A DNA stretch of 53,380 bases, taken from the NCBI GenBank assembly GCA_019118325.1, contig DWZE01000062.1, forward strand, positions 1 through 53,380, given 5' to 3'. The position numbers and the translations under genes are program-made. Each line of letters opens with the position of its first letter. Within the stretch, counting starts at the first letter, position 1. Positions 16,852 through 24,822 of this stretch are shown in pieces. Source of the stretch: Candidatus Bacteroides intestinavium. GTDB lineage: Bacteria; Bacteroidota; Bacteroidia; Bacteroidales; Bacteroidaceae. The notes beneath the pieces were generated by a model. The model was not told the origin of the DNA, made no database searches, and was given only the letters and a program-made list of their open reading frames with translations.

Positions 16852-16983
16852 CAGGAGTTATAAGGAGTTAGAGGGAGTTATCGCTTCGCTCAAGGAGTTA
16901 AAGGCCAATACTTTTGACGTTATCGCCGGACCAGCTATCGGCCTCTAACTCCCTCTAACTCCTTATAACTCCCTCTAACTCCT
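16852..16983. repeat. Inverted clusters of 10-bp GGAGTTA/TAACTCC direct repeats
   Basis: The left cluster (16853-16882) has three GGAGTTANNN units 10 bp apart, plus a fourth GGAGTTA at 16894-16900. The right cluster (16942-16982) has four CTCTAACTCC or TTATAACTCC units, also 10 bp apart. The clusters are inverted to each other and could form a long hairpin whose inner part is bounded by GGCC on both sides (16902-16905 and 16939-16942). It lies between the MFS and fructokinase genes. Confidence 0.8.
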
Positions 16984-17027
16984 CAACAATAAATTATCAT
17001 TCAACTAATCATTTAACACCATATATC

Positions 17028-17909
17028 ATGAATCATATCGTAGTAGGAATGGGCGAGGCACTATGGGACGTGCTGCCCGAAGGAAAGAAACTGGGCGGGG
17101 CACCCGCCAACTTTGCATACCATGTATCCCAGTTCGGGCTGGACAGCCGGGTAGTAAGCGCCGTGGGCGAGGACAAGCTGGGCATGGAGATTCTGGAGAG
17201 CTTCCGCGACAAGGGGCTGAACGGCATGGTGGAGACCGTGCCTTACCCCACGGGAACGGTGCAGGTGACGCTGGACAATGCCGGCGTGCCCTGCTATGAC
17301 ATCAAGGAGGGCGTGGCATGGGACAATATCCCCTATACCGTGTCGTTGGACGGGCTGGCCCGGCAGACGAGGGCCGTGTGCTTCGGCTCGCTGGCACAGC
17401 GCAGCGTGGTGTCGCGCGAGACCATCGGGCGGTTCCTCGACGTGATGCCCGACGGCGAGGGACAGCTGAAGATATTCGACATCAACCTGCGCCAGAACTT
17501 TTATACCAAGGAAGTACTGTGCCAATCCATGCATCGCTGCAATGTCTTGAAGATTAACGACGAGGAACTGGTAACCATCAGCCGGATGTTCGGCTATCCG
17601 GGCATCGACCTGCAAGACAAGTGCTGGATATTGTTGGGCAAGTATGACCTGAAGATGCTCATCCTGACTTGCGGCGTCAACGGCAGTTATGTCTTCACGC
17701 CCGGCAAGGTCTACTTCCAGGAGACGCCGCGCGTCGAAGTGGCCGACACGGTGGGTGCGGGGGATTCGTTTACCGCAGCTTTCGTTTCCGGCATCCTGAA
17801 AGGCATGCCCGTGGAGGATGCCCATCGGCTGGCCGTATGCACCTCGGCCTACGTCTGCACGCAGAATGGGGCGATGCCTGTATTGCCGCGCGAGCTGACG
17901 AGGATGTAG
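17028..17909 (+). CDS. Fructokinase, PfkB/ribokinase family
   Basis: This 293-residue cytoplasmic kinase phosphorylates fructose. The N-terminal glycine-rich motif GGAPANFAYHVSQFG and the PfkB signature 2 DTVGAGDSFTAAF with catalytic base Asp246 are both intact, and EALWDVLP near the start is typical of fructokinases. Length is normal for the family. As in the B. thetaiotaomicron levan locus, it follows the permease gene and supplies fructose-6-phosphate to glycolysis. Confidence 0.92.
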   Translation: MNHIVVGMGEALWDVLPEGKKLGGAPANFAYHVSQFGLDSRVVSAVGEDKLGMEILESFRDKGLNGMVETVPYPTGTVQVTLDNAGVPCYDIKEGVAWDNIPYTVSLDGLARQTRAVCFGSLAQRSVVSRETIGRFLDVMPDGEGQLKIFDINLRQNFYTKEVLCQSMHRCNVLKINDEELVTISRMFGYPGIDLQDKCWILLGKYDLKMLILTCGVNGSYVFTPGKVYFQETPRVEVADTVGAGDSFTAAFVSGILKGMPVEDAHRLAVCTSAYVCTQNGAMPVLPRELTRM

Positions 17910-17965
17910 CCGTATTCCGGATGTCACTGCGACCGTTCCTCGAGGGCCGTTGCAATTTTTTAATT

Positions 17966-18007
17966 AAGGGTATCTGATGCTGTTGGGCAATGGTGTCAGA
18001 TACCCTT
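17966..18007 (+). terminator. Strong hairpin after fructokinase
   Basis: AAGGGTATCTGA (17966-17977) pairs perfectly over 12 bp with TCAGATACCCTT (17996-18007). The sequence after it (ATAGTATAG) lacks a T-run, so it may be a processing or stability element rather than a canonical intrinsic terminator. Confidence 0.5.
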
Positions 18008-18086
18008 ATAGTATAGATATCAGTTGTTGCAGGTGTGCGGCATTAAAAATAGCTCTTTGTTAGCAGGGCTTCCTATTATTTTTTGT

Positions 18087-18094
18087 TATATTTG
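18087..18094 (+). promoter_or_regulatory. -7 element of the hybrid sensor gene
   Basis: TATATTTG lies 30 bp upstream of the start codon at 18124. The nearest TTTG upstream is 27 bases away, too far for a good -33 element. The sensor is probably transcribed separately from the susC operon at a low constant level. Confidence 0.5.
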
Positions 18095-18123
18095 CAAGCT
18101 ATAATTCTGTAAATGCAAGTGCC

Positions 18124-20847
18124 ATGAAACATTTGTTCCTATATATCTCTTTATTAAGTTCCCTTTTTCTCCTGTCTTGCCGCCCGGAGCGGCCGCGTTA
18201 TGTCATAGGTGTCTCTCAGTGTAGCGATGACGAATGGCGTCATCAACAGAATGCCGAGATGCAGCGTGAGGCAGGTTTCTACCGCGACTTGCAAGTGGTC
18301 ATCCGCACCGCCAAGGATGACAGCAAGCGGCAAATCCGGGACATCCGTCATTTCCTGGACGAAGGGGTGGATTTGCTGGTTATTTCCCCCAATGAGGCAG
18401 AACCCATTACTCCTGTCGTGGAGGAGGCCTACGACCGTGGCATCCCGGTCATTGTGGTGGACCGCAAAATTCTTTCCGACAAGTATACTGCCTACATCGG
18501 CGCCGACAATGACGGTATCGGTTATGCTATAGGTACTTACATTGCCCATAGCCTGAACGGGCAGGGCACGGTGGTGGAGATTACAGGCCTGTCAGGCTCT
18601 ACACCCGCCATGGAGCGTCATGCGGGATTTACCCGGGCCATAAGTGCCTGGCCGGGCATCCGTTTGTTGGCTGTAGCCGATGGGGCTTGGCTGCGCGACC
18701 GGGCTGAGGCACAGATGGACAGCTTGCTGGATATCTATCCTCAATTTGATGTTCTCTATGCCCATAATGACCGCATGGCCGACGGGGCTTACGAAGCAGC
18801 TGCCCGGCGCGGGCGCGAGAAGTCCATTCGCTTTTTCGGTACCGATGCCCTGTCTGGTGAGAGTTACGGGCTGGAGAGTGTGCTGGAAGGCAAATTGAGC
18901 GCGACCTTTATCTATCCCACGGGCGGCGACGAGGTGGTGCATACGGCGATGAACATCCTGCAAGGCCGTCCTTTCGAGCGCGAAATGCACTTGAACACCT
19001 CAGTGGTGGACAGTACGACGGCTCCCCTCATGCACCTGCAGACGGCACACATCGCCACACTGGACCGGAAGATTGAGACCTTGACGGGGCGTGTGGCTCG
19101 CTATCTGGAGCGTTATGCCACGCAGCGGGTTGTCCTTTTCGGCAGTCTGACGGGGTTATTGTTGGTCATCGTTTTGCTGGGGACTGTCTACAGGCTGTTG
19201 CGGTTGAAGAGCCGGAAAAATCGGGAATTGCTGCGACAGAAGGAACTACTGGAGGAACAGAAACGCACGCTCCAGGTACAGAAAGACCAGTTAGAACAGC
19301 TTTCGCACGAACTGGAGGAAGCCACCCATGCCAAACTGGTGTTCTTTACGAACATCTCGCACGACTTTCGTACGCCGCTGACTCTCATTGCCGACCCGGT
19401 GGACCAGTTATTAGCCGATGCCGCTCTCAAGGGACCACAACGTCAGTTGCTGGAATTGGTGAAGAAGAATGTGAGTGTCCTGCTGCGTCTGGTCAATCAG
19501 ATTCTGGACTTCCGCAAGGTGGAGAACGGACGGATGAAGTTGAATTTAGCCCCCTTTGACCTGCGTGCCGGGCTGCTGGCCTGGAATGATTCCTTCCGGG
19601 TAACGATGGCGCGGAAGAGAATCCGTTTCTCCTTTCAGGTGGAGGGCGATGCGGATTTCCGTCTGATGGCCGATGCAGGCAAGATGGAGCGCATCTATTT
19701 CAATCTTTTGTCCAATGCTCTGAAATATACGCCCGAAAAGGGGGAGATAGCCGTCAACTTGTCGGCGACGGAGGACAAGTATGCCCTCTCGGTGTTCAAC
19801 TCCGGCAGCTACATTTCGCCCGTTGAGGTGAGGGCCATCTTCGAACGGTTCTATCAGGTGGAGGGTAGTCGGGCAGGCACGGGCATTGGTTTGGCTTTGG
19901 TGCATGCTTTCGTGGAGATGCAGGGCGGACACATAGCGGTGGACAGCGATGGGCGTGGGACGACATTCACCGTCACTTTCCCCCGGCAAGCGTTGCCTGA
20001 GGAAGAGGCGGTCCCGGCTCCGGTGGAAGCCTTGCCCCGGGTGGAGGCGTCAGACCCCGACCCGCTATTGCCAGACCATGTGGTGGGTTCGGTCAATCCC
20101 GATGCGCCGGTGGTGCTGGTGATAGACGATAATGCCGATATCCGCAGTTATGTGTCAGCCTTATTGAGCAAAGATTATCGGGTGCTGACCGCTCCGGACG
20201 GAACAACAGGTTTGCGCCAAGCACAGAAGTTTGTGCCAGACCTCGTTATCTGTGATGTGATGATGCCTGGCATGGACGGCATTGAATGTTGCCGACATCT
20301 GAAAAACGAATTATCCACCAGCCATATCCCGGTCATTCTGTTGACAGCCTGCTCTCTGGATGAACAGCGTATCCAGGGCTATGACGGAGGAGCCGATTCC
20401 TACATTTCGAAGCCCTTCAGTTCCCGGCTTCTCTTGTCGCGTATCCGTAACCTGTTGGACAATCGCTGTCGATTGAAGCAGTTCTTTGCCGACGGGCAAT
20501 TGCCTAGGCGAGGCGATGTCAACGACCTGGACCGCGACTTCGTTTCCCGTTTTAGGTCATTGGTGGAGGAACGGATGAAAGATTCCGGTCTCAATGTCGA
20601 AGACTTGGGGCACGAGATGGGCATGAGCCGCGTGCAGCTCTACCGCAAATTGAAGTCGCTGACCAATCATTCGCCCAACGAACTGTTACGACGCATTCGT
20701 CTGCATCGGGCCTCTTCATTGTTAATGACCACGGGAATGACCGTTTCTGAAGTGGCCTACGAGGTGGGCTTCTCTTCGCCTTCTTATTTCACGAAATGTT
20801 ACAAGGAGGAGTTTGGGGAAAGTCCGACGGAAAAACGTAAAAAGTAA
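18124..20847 (+). CDS. Hybrid two-component system sensor/regulator (HTCS) with periplasmic sugar-binding domain
   Basis: This 907-residue protein joins a full two-component pathway in one chain. Domains in order: lipobox-like N-terminal signal (LLSSLFLLSC, Cys19), type 1 periplasmic binding protein domain (about residues 27-300, ribose/fructose-binding style, with VVDRKILSDKYTAYIGADN), one membrane helix (about 337-358), coiled coil, HisKA with phosphorylatable His413 (TNISHDFRTPL), HATPase (about 520-625, TGIGLALVHAFVEMQGG), receiver domain with Asp711 (VICDVMMPG) and a C-terminal AraC helix-turn-helix (about 800-905). The B. thetaiotaomicron fructose sensor BT1754 has the same layout, so free fructose in the periplasm is the likely signal. 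It is expected to activate the upstream susC operon. Confidence 0.93.
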   Translation: MKHLFLYISLLSSLFLLSCRPERPRYVIGVSQCSDDEWRHQQNAEMQREAGFYRDLQVVIRTAKDDSKRQIRDIRHFLDEGVDLLVISPNEAEPITPVVEEAYDRGIPVIVVDRKILSDKYTAYIGADNDGIGYAIGTYIAHSLNGQGTVVEITGLSGSTPAMERHAGFTRAISAWPGIRLLAVADGAWLRDRAEAQMDSLLDIYPQFDVLYAHNDRMADGAYEAAARRGREKSIRFFGTDALSGESYGLESVLEGKLSATFIYPTGGDEVVHTAMNILQGRPFEREMHLNTSVVDSTTAPLMHLQTAHIATLDRKIETLTGRVARYLERYATQRVVLFGSLTGLLLVIVLLGTVYRLLRLKSRKNRELLRQKELLEEQKRTLQVQKDQLEQLSHELEEATHAKLVFFTNISHDFRTPLTLIADPVDQLLADAALKGPQRQLLELVKKNVSVLLRLVNQILDFRKVENGRMKLNLAPFDLRAGLLAWNDSFRVTMARKRIRFSFQVEGDADFRLMADAGKMERIYFNLLSNALKYTPEKGEIAVNLSATEDKYALSVFNSGSYISPVEVRAIFERFYQVEGSRAGTGIGLALVHAFVEMQGGHIAVDSDGRGTTFTVTFPRQALPEEEAVPAPVEALPRVEASDPDPLLPDHVVGSVNPDAPVVLVIDDNADIRSYVSALLSKDYRVLTAPDGTTGLRQAQKFVPDLVICDVMMPGMDGIECCRHLKNELSTSHIPVILLTACSLDEQRIQGYDGGADSYISKPFSSRLLLSRIRNLLDNRCRLKQFFADGQLPRRGDVNDLDRDFVSRFRSLVEERMKDSGLNVEDLGHEMGMSRVQLYRKLKSLTNHSPNELLRRIRLHRASSLLMTTGMTVSEVAYEVGFSSPSYFTKCYKEEFGESPTEKRKK

Positions 20848-20853
20848 AAAGTA

Positions 20854-20874
20854 GGGGGAGGTTATTTATCCCCC
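20854..20874. terminator. Short hairpin between convergent genes
   Basis: GGGGGA (20854-20859) pairs with TCCCCC (20869-20874) around a 9-base loop, in the 30-bp gap between the convergent sensor and AsmA-like genes. There is no T-run on either side, so its terminator role is uncertain. Confidence 0.35.
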
Positions 20875-20877
20875 GTG

Positions 20878-23850
20878 TCATTCTCTCCTGCGCAGCCCCC
20901 GGCGGAAGTCGCGTACAATCTGCCGCCCCATGTTCACGATGGTGCTGTCCACCTTGTGGATCTCCACGGGAGTGACGGCATTCTTGTATTTGGCCTTGCC
21001 GATGCCGAACTTCATGTCGTCCAGGTTGCCGCGGATGTTCAGGCCGAACTTGATGGGGATGGGCGACTTCAATACGGAGATGTGGTAGTCGAAGTTCATG
21101 TCCAGGTCCTGCGTGCCGCCCACGGCTGCCCGGTAGCGGTCCATCTGTACGACAAACGGATAGACGGTGACGTTGCCGTTCTGCACGCTGATGTTGACCG
21201 CGATGCTGTCTATCAGGTTGCGTTCCTTGTTTTTGAAGAAGAATTTCTTGGAGATTTCGGCGAAGGTCTCTCCGTCCATCAGCACAAGGCTGTCTCCCTC
21301 CAGGTGGATGGCCGAGCGTAGGGTGGGGATGCGCAGGTTGAGGCAGGAGTCCAGGTAGGTTTCTGCCGCCACGTTGAAGTCCACCACTCCCTCGAACGAG
21401 CGCAACATCGGCACGATGCTGTCCAGTGAGGGGATGAAGTCTACCAGCCGTCCGATGTCCACGCGGTGCAGCCGGAAGTCGAATCCTGCATAGCCCTCTT
21501 CGGGTTGCCGGGCCCGGTAGAGCAGCGTGGTGTTCATCGTGGCTCCCAGGCCGTTCATGCTCAGTTCCTGCAGGTGGACGGTCTGGTCCCGGATGTCTAC
21601 GGCACCCCGTACATTCTCGAACACCATCTTTCCGTAGCGCACACGGCGCAGGTTGGTTTGCAGTTCGAAGTCGATGTTTTGCGGGATGACGAAGAGTTTT
21701 ATGTCGGTAGCGGTGGTGTCTGTCTCGGCCGTCAGCGTGTCCTGTGGCATGGAGATGGAGCGGATGAGCTGGTTGCAGTTGAGGTTGTGCGAGTTCAGCG
21801 TCAGTTTGGCACGCAGGGGCTTGTGGTGTTTCATCGTCCCATACAGGTCATAGACGGCACCGGAGGCGGTAAGGTCGGAGCGTCCGATGCGCATCGTGGC
21901 GTTGCGCAGGGTGATGGTGCGGTTGCCCACGGTGAGCGAGGTCTTCTTCATCCGTACGGGCAGGGCGAACATGGGGGTGCGCACGAAGAGGCGGTTGAAG
22001 CCCACGATGCCGCGCGGTATCCAGAGCGAGTCGCGCAGTTTCTCGGCCTGTACGCCGATGCCGGCCTTGTCCATCCCCATGCGGGTGGTGCCCATGCGGC
22101 AGAAGAGGGTGTCTGCCTGGAGCGACAATCCTATCTGTGGCTTGGCTGGGTCATGCTCGCCGGGCTGTAGCTTGACGGTGGCGGTACTCTTGCCGCAGAA
22201 GACGTTCAGCGAGTCGTCCAACGACGCTTTCAGGCGGTTCAGGTCAACCTTGCATTCCATCTCCGCAATGCGGGTGGTGTCTTGCGGGTTGGTGGTTTTC
22301 ACCCGGGCGGTCAGGCTTTGCAGGTCCGATTGGAGCCGGCGCGAACGCAACGTCAGATTTTTCACCTCGGCCTTGACCCCCAGGAATTCATTGCCGACGA
22401 AAGCCAGCGAGGCATCCGAGGTGAAGTCGAAGCCCTTGTTCGTGTCGCGCAGGAACAGGCCGCTCATGGTCAGCTTGCCTCCGGCCTTGAGGCGCCCCAG
22501 GTCTTTCTTCATCAACGAGGAGAGGCGGGCGTGCAGGCGTACCTTGGCATCCAGCTTCCCGCCCATGCTGACGCCCTCCTGCAAGGGGAAGGTCTGTGCC
22601 AGGGCGGTGAGGTCCACGGTCGATTCGGTATGGAAGTCGATGACGGGATCTCCCAGCAGGTCGGTCACCTTGGCATCGGCCAGGATGTCGGTGTGTGCGC
22701 CCTTGAATTGCAGGATTTTCAGGTCGGCGTAGGAGGGCTCCTGGCGCATTAGGTCCACCTGTCCGTAGAAGTCGGCCTTGAAGTTGTCCACCCCATAGGG
22801 CAGGCGGTCATAGTGGGCGGTGATGTCGTTGAGCTGGATTTTCAGGGTGGCCAGAGGCATCTTGCGTTTGCCATAGAGTCCTTTCAGGGTGCCTTCCACC
22901 AGGACTTCGCCTCCGGCCTTGACCGATTCTTTCTTCAGCACGCTTTCGGGAATCATGTGCAGCACGGTTTCCACGGAAGGTGCGTGCAGGCCATAGGCCA
23001 GATCCACGTGGAGAGCGTGTGCGGCGGTGTCGCGGCGGAGGGTGCCTTTCACGTCCAGTTCCGTGCCGTTGATGTCCAGGCGGGCGTCGTGGAGGGTCAG
23101 GGTACGGGTGGAACGGGCCAGTTCGAGGTCGGTGCGCAGGCGGGTGGCGATGTGGTTGGCCAGGAGTTCACCGTCCTGCCAGAACAGGATGTTCTTGTTG
23201 CTCCAGTCGAGGGCCAGCGTGGTATGTCCCTTCTCCAGATGGGCTTTCAAGCCGAGGTTGACATCCCAAAGGTTTGCGAAAATCTTTGTTTCGCGGTCGT
23301 CGAAGGTCAGCGAAGCATGGCGGAGGACAACACGCCGGATGTCGATTTCGCGGATGAGGCGGGCCGTGTCGGTGCGGCTGGTGTCTTTCGGTGTGACGGC
23401 GGTTGTGTCTGTGGGTAGAATGTCCCAATTGGTCCGTCCGTCCTCGTGCTTATAGGCATATATCTTGGCACTGTCCAAGGCAAGGCGGTGGAGGGTAATC
23501 TTTTGCTGCTTCAGGTAGTCGATGGGGTTGATGACGAGCACCGCCCTTCGGAAGGAGGCCAGCGTGTCGGGCCTTTCCCAAAGCGTGTCGCGTATGGCTT
23601 TGGATACGAGTGTGCCGTCTGTCAACTTCAGGCCGAAGCGGGGAAAGGTGGAGAAGAAGGTCAGCTCCACGGCGTCCAGGTCCAGCCGGGCATGCAGACT
23701 CTGATTGGCGGCTTTGACCACGACCGGGGTAAGTTTTTCCGGTGTGAAAACAAAGTTGATGGCCAAGGCTATAGCGGATGTCAACAGTACAATCAGCGCG
23801 CCAAGAGTGATGAGGCTGATGCGCAAAGTCTTTTTGAGGGTTGCTTTCAT
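20878..23850 (-). CDS. AsmA-like protein (large periplasmic, inner-membrane anchored)
   Basis: This 990-residue protein starts with a membrane helix (about residues 9-33, ISLITLGALIVLLTSAIALAI) followed by FTPEKLTPVVVKAANQSLHARLDLDAVEL, the standard opening of AsmA family proteins. A long beta-rich periplasmic region follows, with the C-terminal AsmA-like segment near residues 780-960 (MNFDYHISVLKSPIPIKFGLNIRGNLDD). AsmA/TamB-like proteins are bridge-like lipid-transfer proteins linked to envelope phospholipid transport. Function here is by family only. It is a single-gene unit, convergent with the hybrid sensor. Confidence 0.85.
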   Translation of the reverse strand: MKATLKKTLRISLITLGALIVLLTSAIALAINFVFTPEKLTPVVVKAANQSLHARLDLDAVELTFFSTFPRFGLKLTDGTLVSKAIRDTLWERPDTLASFRRAVLVINPIDYLKQQKITLHRLALDSAKIYAYKHEDGRTNWDILPTDTTAVTPKDTSRTDTARLIREIDIRRVVLRHASLTFDDRETKIFANLWDVNLGLKAHLEKGHTTLALDWSNKNILFWQDGELLANHIATRLRTDLELARSTRTLTLHDARLDINGTELDVKGTLRRDTAAHALHVDLAYGLHAPSVETVLHMIPESVLKKESVKAGGEVLVEGTLKGLYGKRKMPLATLKIQLNDITAHYDRLPYGVDNFKADFYGQVDLMRQEPSYADLKILQFKGAHTDILADAKVTDLLGDPVIDFHTESTVDLTALAQTFPLQEGVSMGGKLDAKVRLHARLSSLMKKDLGRLKAGGKLTMSGLFLRDTNKGFDFTSDASLAFVGNEFLGVKAEVKNLTLRSRRLQSDLQSLTARVKTTNPQDTTRIAEMECKVDLNRLKASLDDSLNVFCGKSTATVKLQPGEHDPAKPQIGLSLQADTLFCRMGTTRMGMDKAGIGVQAEKLRDSLWIPRGIVGFNRLFVRTPMFALPVRMKKTSLTVGNRTITLRNATMRIGRSDLTASGAVYDLYGTMKHHKPLRAKLTLNSHNLNCNQLIRSISMPQDTLTAETDTTATDIKLFVIPQNIDFELQTNLRRVRYGKMVFENVRGAVDIRDQTVHLQELSMNGLGATMNTTLLYRARQPEEGYAGFDFRLHRVDIGRLVDFIPSLDSIVPMLRSFEGVVDFNVAAETYLDSCLNLRIPTLRSAIHLEGDSLVLMDGETFAEISKKFFFKNKERNLIDSIAVNISVQNGNVTVYPFVVQMDRYRAAVGGTQDLDMNFDYHISVLKSPIPIKFGLNIRGNLDDMKFGIGKAKYKNAVTPVEIHKVDSTIVNMGRQIVRDFRRGLRRRE

Positions 23851-23894
23851 AGCAGTGTTTCTTTACCTTGTTGTTCCTTAATTGAATGCAGGGA

Positions 23895-23902
23895 CAAAAA
23901 TA
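23895..23902 (-). promoter_or_regulatory. -7 element of the AsmA-like gene
   Basis: TATTTTTG on the minus strand lies 44 bp upstream of the start codon at 23850. No clear -33 element was found. The rest of 23903-24047 shows nothing nameable. Confidence 0.4.
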
Positions 23903-24047
23903 GCATTAAATTCTTAAACGAAGCGTGGGATGCCTGTTTTTTTAAAGGCCGGTCCATCATCATCCGTGCCTCCCCCAGCCATTTCTTCATTCTGCGCAAG
24001 TATAAAAGAAAAAAAGATGCACCGACATTGTCAGTACATCTTTAGGC

Positions 24048-24124
24048 TGGTAGCGGGAACCGGGATTGAACCGGTGACCTCATGATTATGAATCATGCGC
24101 TCTAACCAGCTGAGCTATCCCGCC
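24048..24124 (-). tRNA. tRNA-Met (anticodon CAT)
   Basis: The minus strand gives a 77-nt cloverleaf that includes an encoded CCA. The acceptor is GGCGGGA with TCCCGCT and discriminator A; the anticodon arm is CATGA-TTCATAA-TCATG with CAT at positions 34-36; the T-arm is CCGGTTCAATCCCGG. The first pair is G-T. It begins GG, not CG as in initiator tRNA, so it is probably elongator Met. A CAT tRNA that is modified to read ATA (Ile2) cannot be excluded by eye. Confidence 0.93.
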
Positions 24125-24145
24125 ATCGTTTCTCGATTGCGGGTG

Positions 24146-24176
24146 CAAAGGTAGAGCTTTTTTTTGAACTGACAAA
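24146..24176 (-). promoter_or_regulatory. Promoter of tRNA-Met
   Basis: On the minus strand, TTTG (24173-24176), 19 bases, then TACCTTTG (24146-24153), 22 bp before the tRNA 5' end. It is a near-perfect Bacteroidetes promoter. Confidence 0.85.
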
Positions 24177-24343
24177 TATTCCATCTGTTTTTTTGCACTT
24201 TTTTTTGTTTTCCTCCGAATAGGGCCGCCTGGACGTGCAAAAAAAGTATGTCAATCCTTAAAAGAACCGAATTATGAAACGTATATAAGAAAAAGTTTTT
24301 AACTTGGCCGCCCGAAAGGCAAATCCTGAATACTTGATATTGT

Positions 24344-24730
24344 ATGGGACGTAAAAAAATACATTTGGAATACCTGTTAAACGCAACTTCCAAGAATATC
24401 CTTTGGGAAGCTATCAGCACTCCCTCCGGCCTGGAAGGCTGGTTTGCGGACAAAGTGCTTTCCGACGACCGACGGGTCACCTTTTGTTGGGGGAAGAACG
24501 AGCGACGCGAAGCAATGATTGTGGGGGTGCGGGCCTTTTCCTTCATACGCTTTCACTGGCTGGATGCAGAAATAGAGCGCGAGTACTTCGAACTGAAAAT
24601 GACGAATAATGAGCTGACCAATGATTTTGTGTTGGAAATCACGGACTTTTCCGCAGAAGAAGAGGTTGACGACGCCTGTGAGCTTTGGGAATCCGAGGTG
24701 GAAGCCCTGCGCAGGAAATGCGGCTTTTAG
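24344..24730 (+). CDS. START-like (SRPBCC/AHSA1-type) domain protein
   Basis: This 128-residue cytoplasmic protein has the features of the SRPBCC/AHSA1 fold: N-terminal helix-strand IHLEYLLNATSKNILWEAISTPSGLEGWFADKV, where GLEGWFAD is the typical post-helix motif, then alternating strands (RVTFCWGKNERREAMIV, SFIRFHWLD) and a C-terminal helix (DDACELWESEVEALRRKCG). The pocket ligand is unknown. It is followed after 92 bp by the LptF/G permease gene, which has its own -7 element. Confidence 0.75.
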   Translation: MGRKKIHLEYLLNATSKNILWEAISTPSGLEGWFADKVLSDDRRVTFCWGKNERREAMIVGVRAFSFIRFHWLDAEIEREYFELKMTNNELTNDFVLEITDFSAEEEVDDACELWESEVEALRRKCGF

Positions 24731-24771
24731 TTACTTTCTGCTAAAAATTTCCCTTACTCCCGATTTTATGC

Positions 24772-24779
24772 TACTTTTG
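24772..24779 (+). promoter_or_regulatory. -7 element upstream of the LptF/G-like gene
   Basis: TACTTTTG lies 43 bp before the ATG at 24823. Confidence 0.45.
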
Positions 24780-24822
24780 CAATCAATTTCTCAATCCCAA
24801 ACAGATTTGATTGCTTGCCGAG

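Noticed and set aside
17966..18007. Riboswitch before the hybrid sensor gene
   Set aside because: It is a single simple stem with no conserved aptamer-like core, and it lies just after the fructokinase gene.
24115..24546. A 143-residue minus-strand frame overlapping tRNA-Met and the START-like gene
   Set aside because: It runs through the tRNA and antisense to a well-supported gene, with low-complexity translation.
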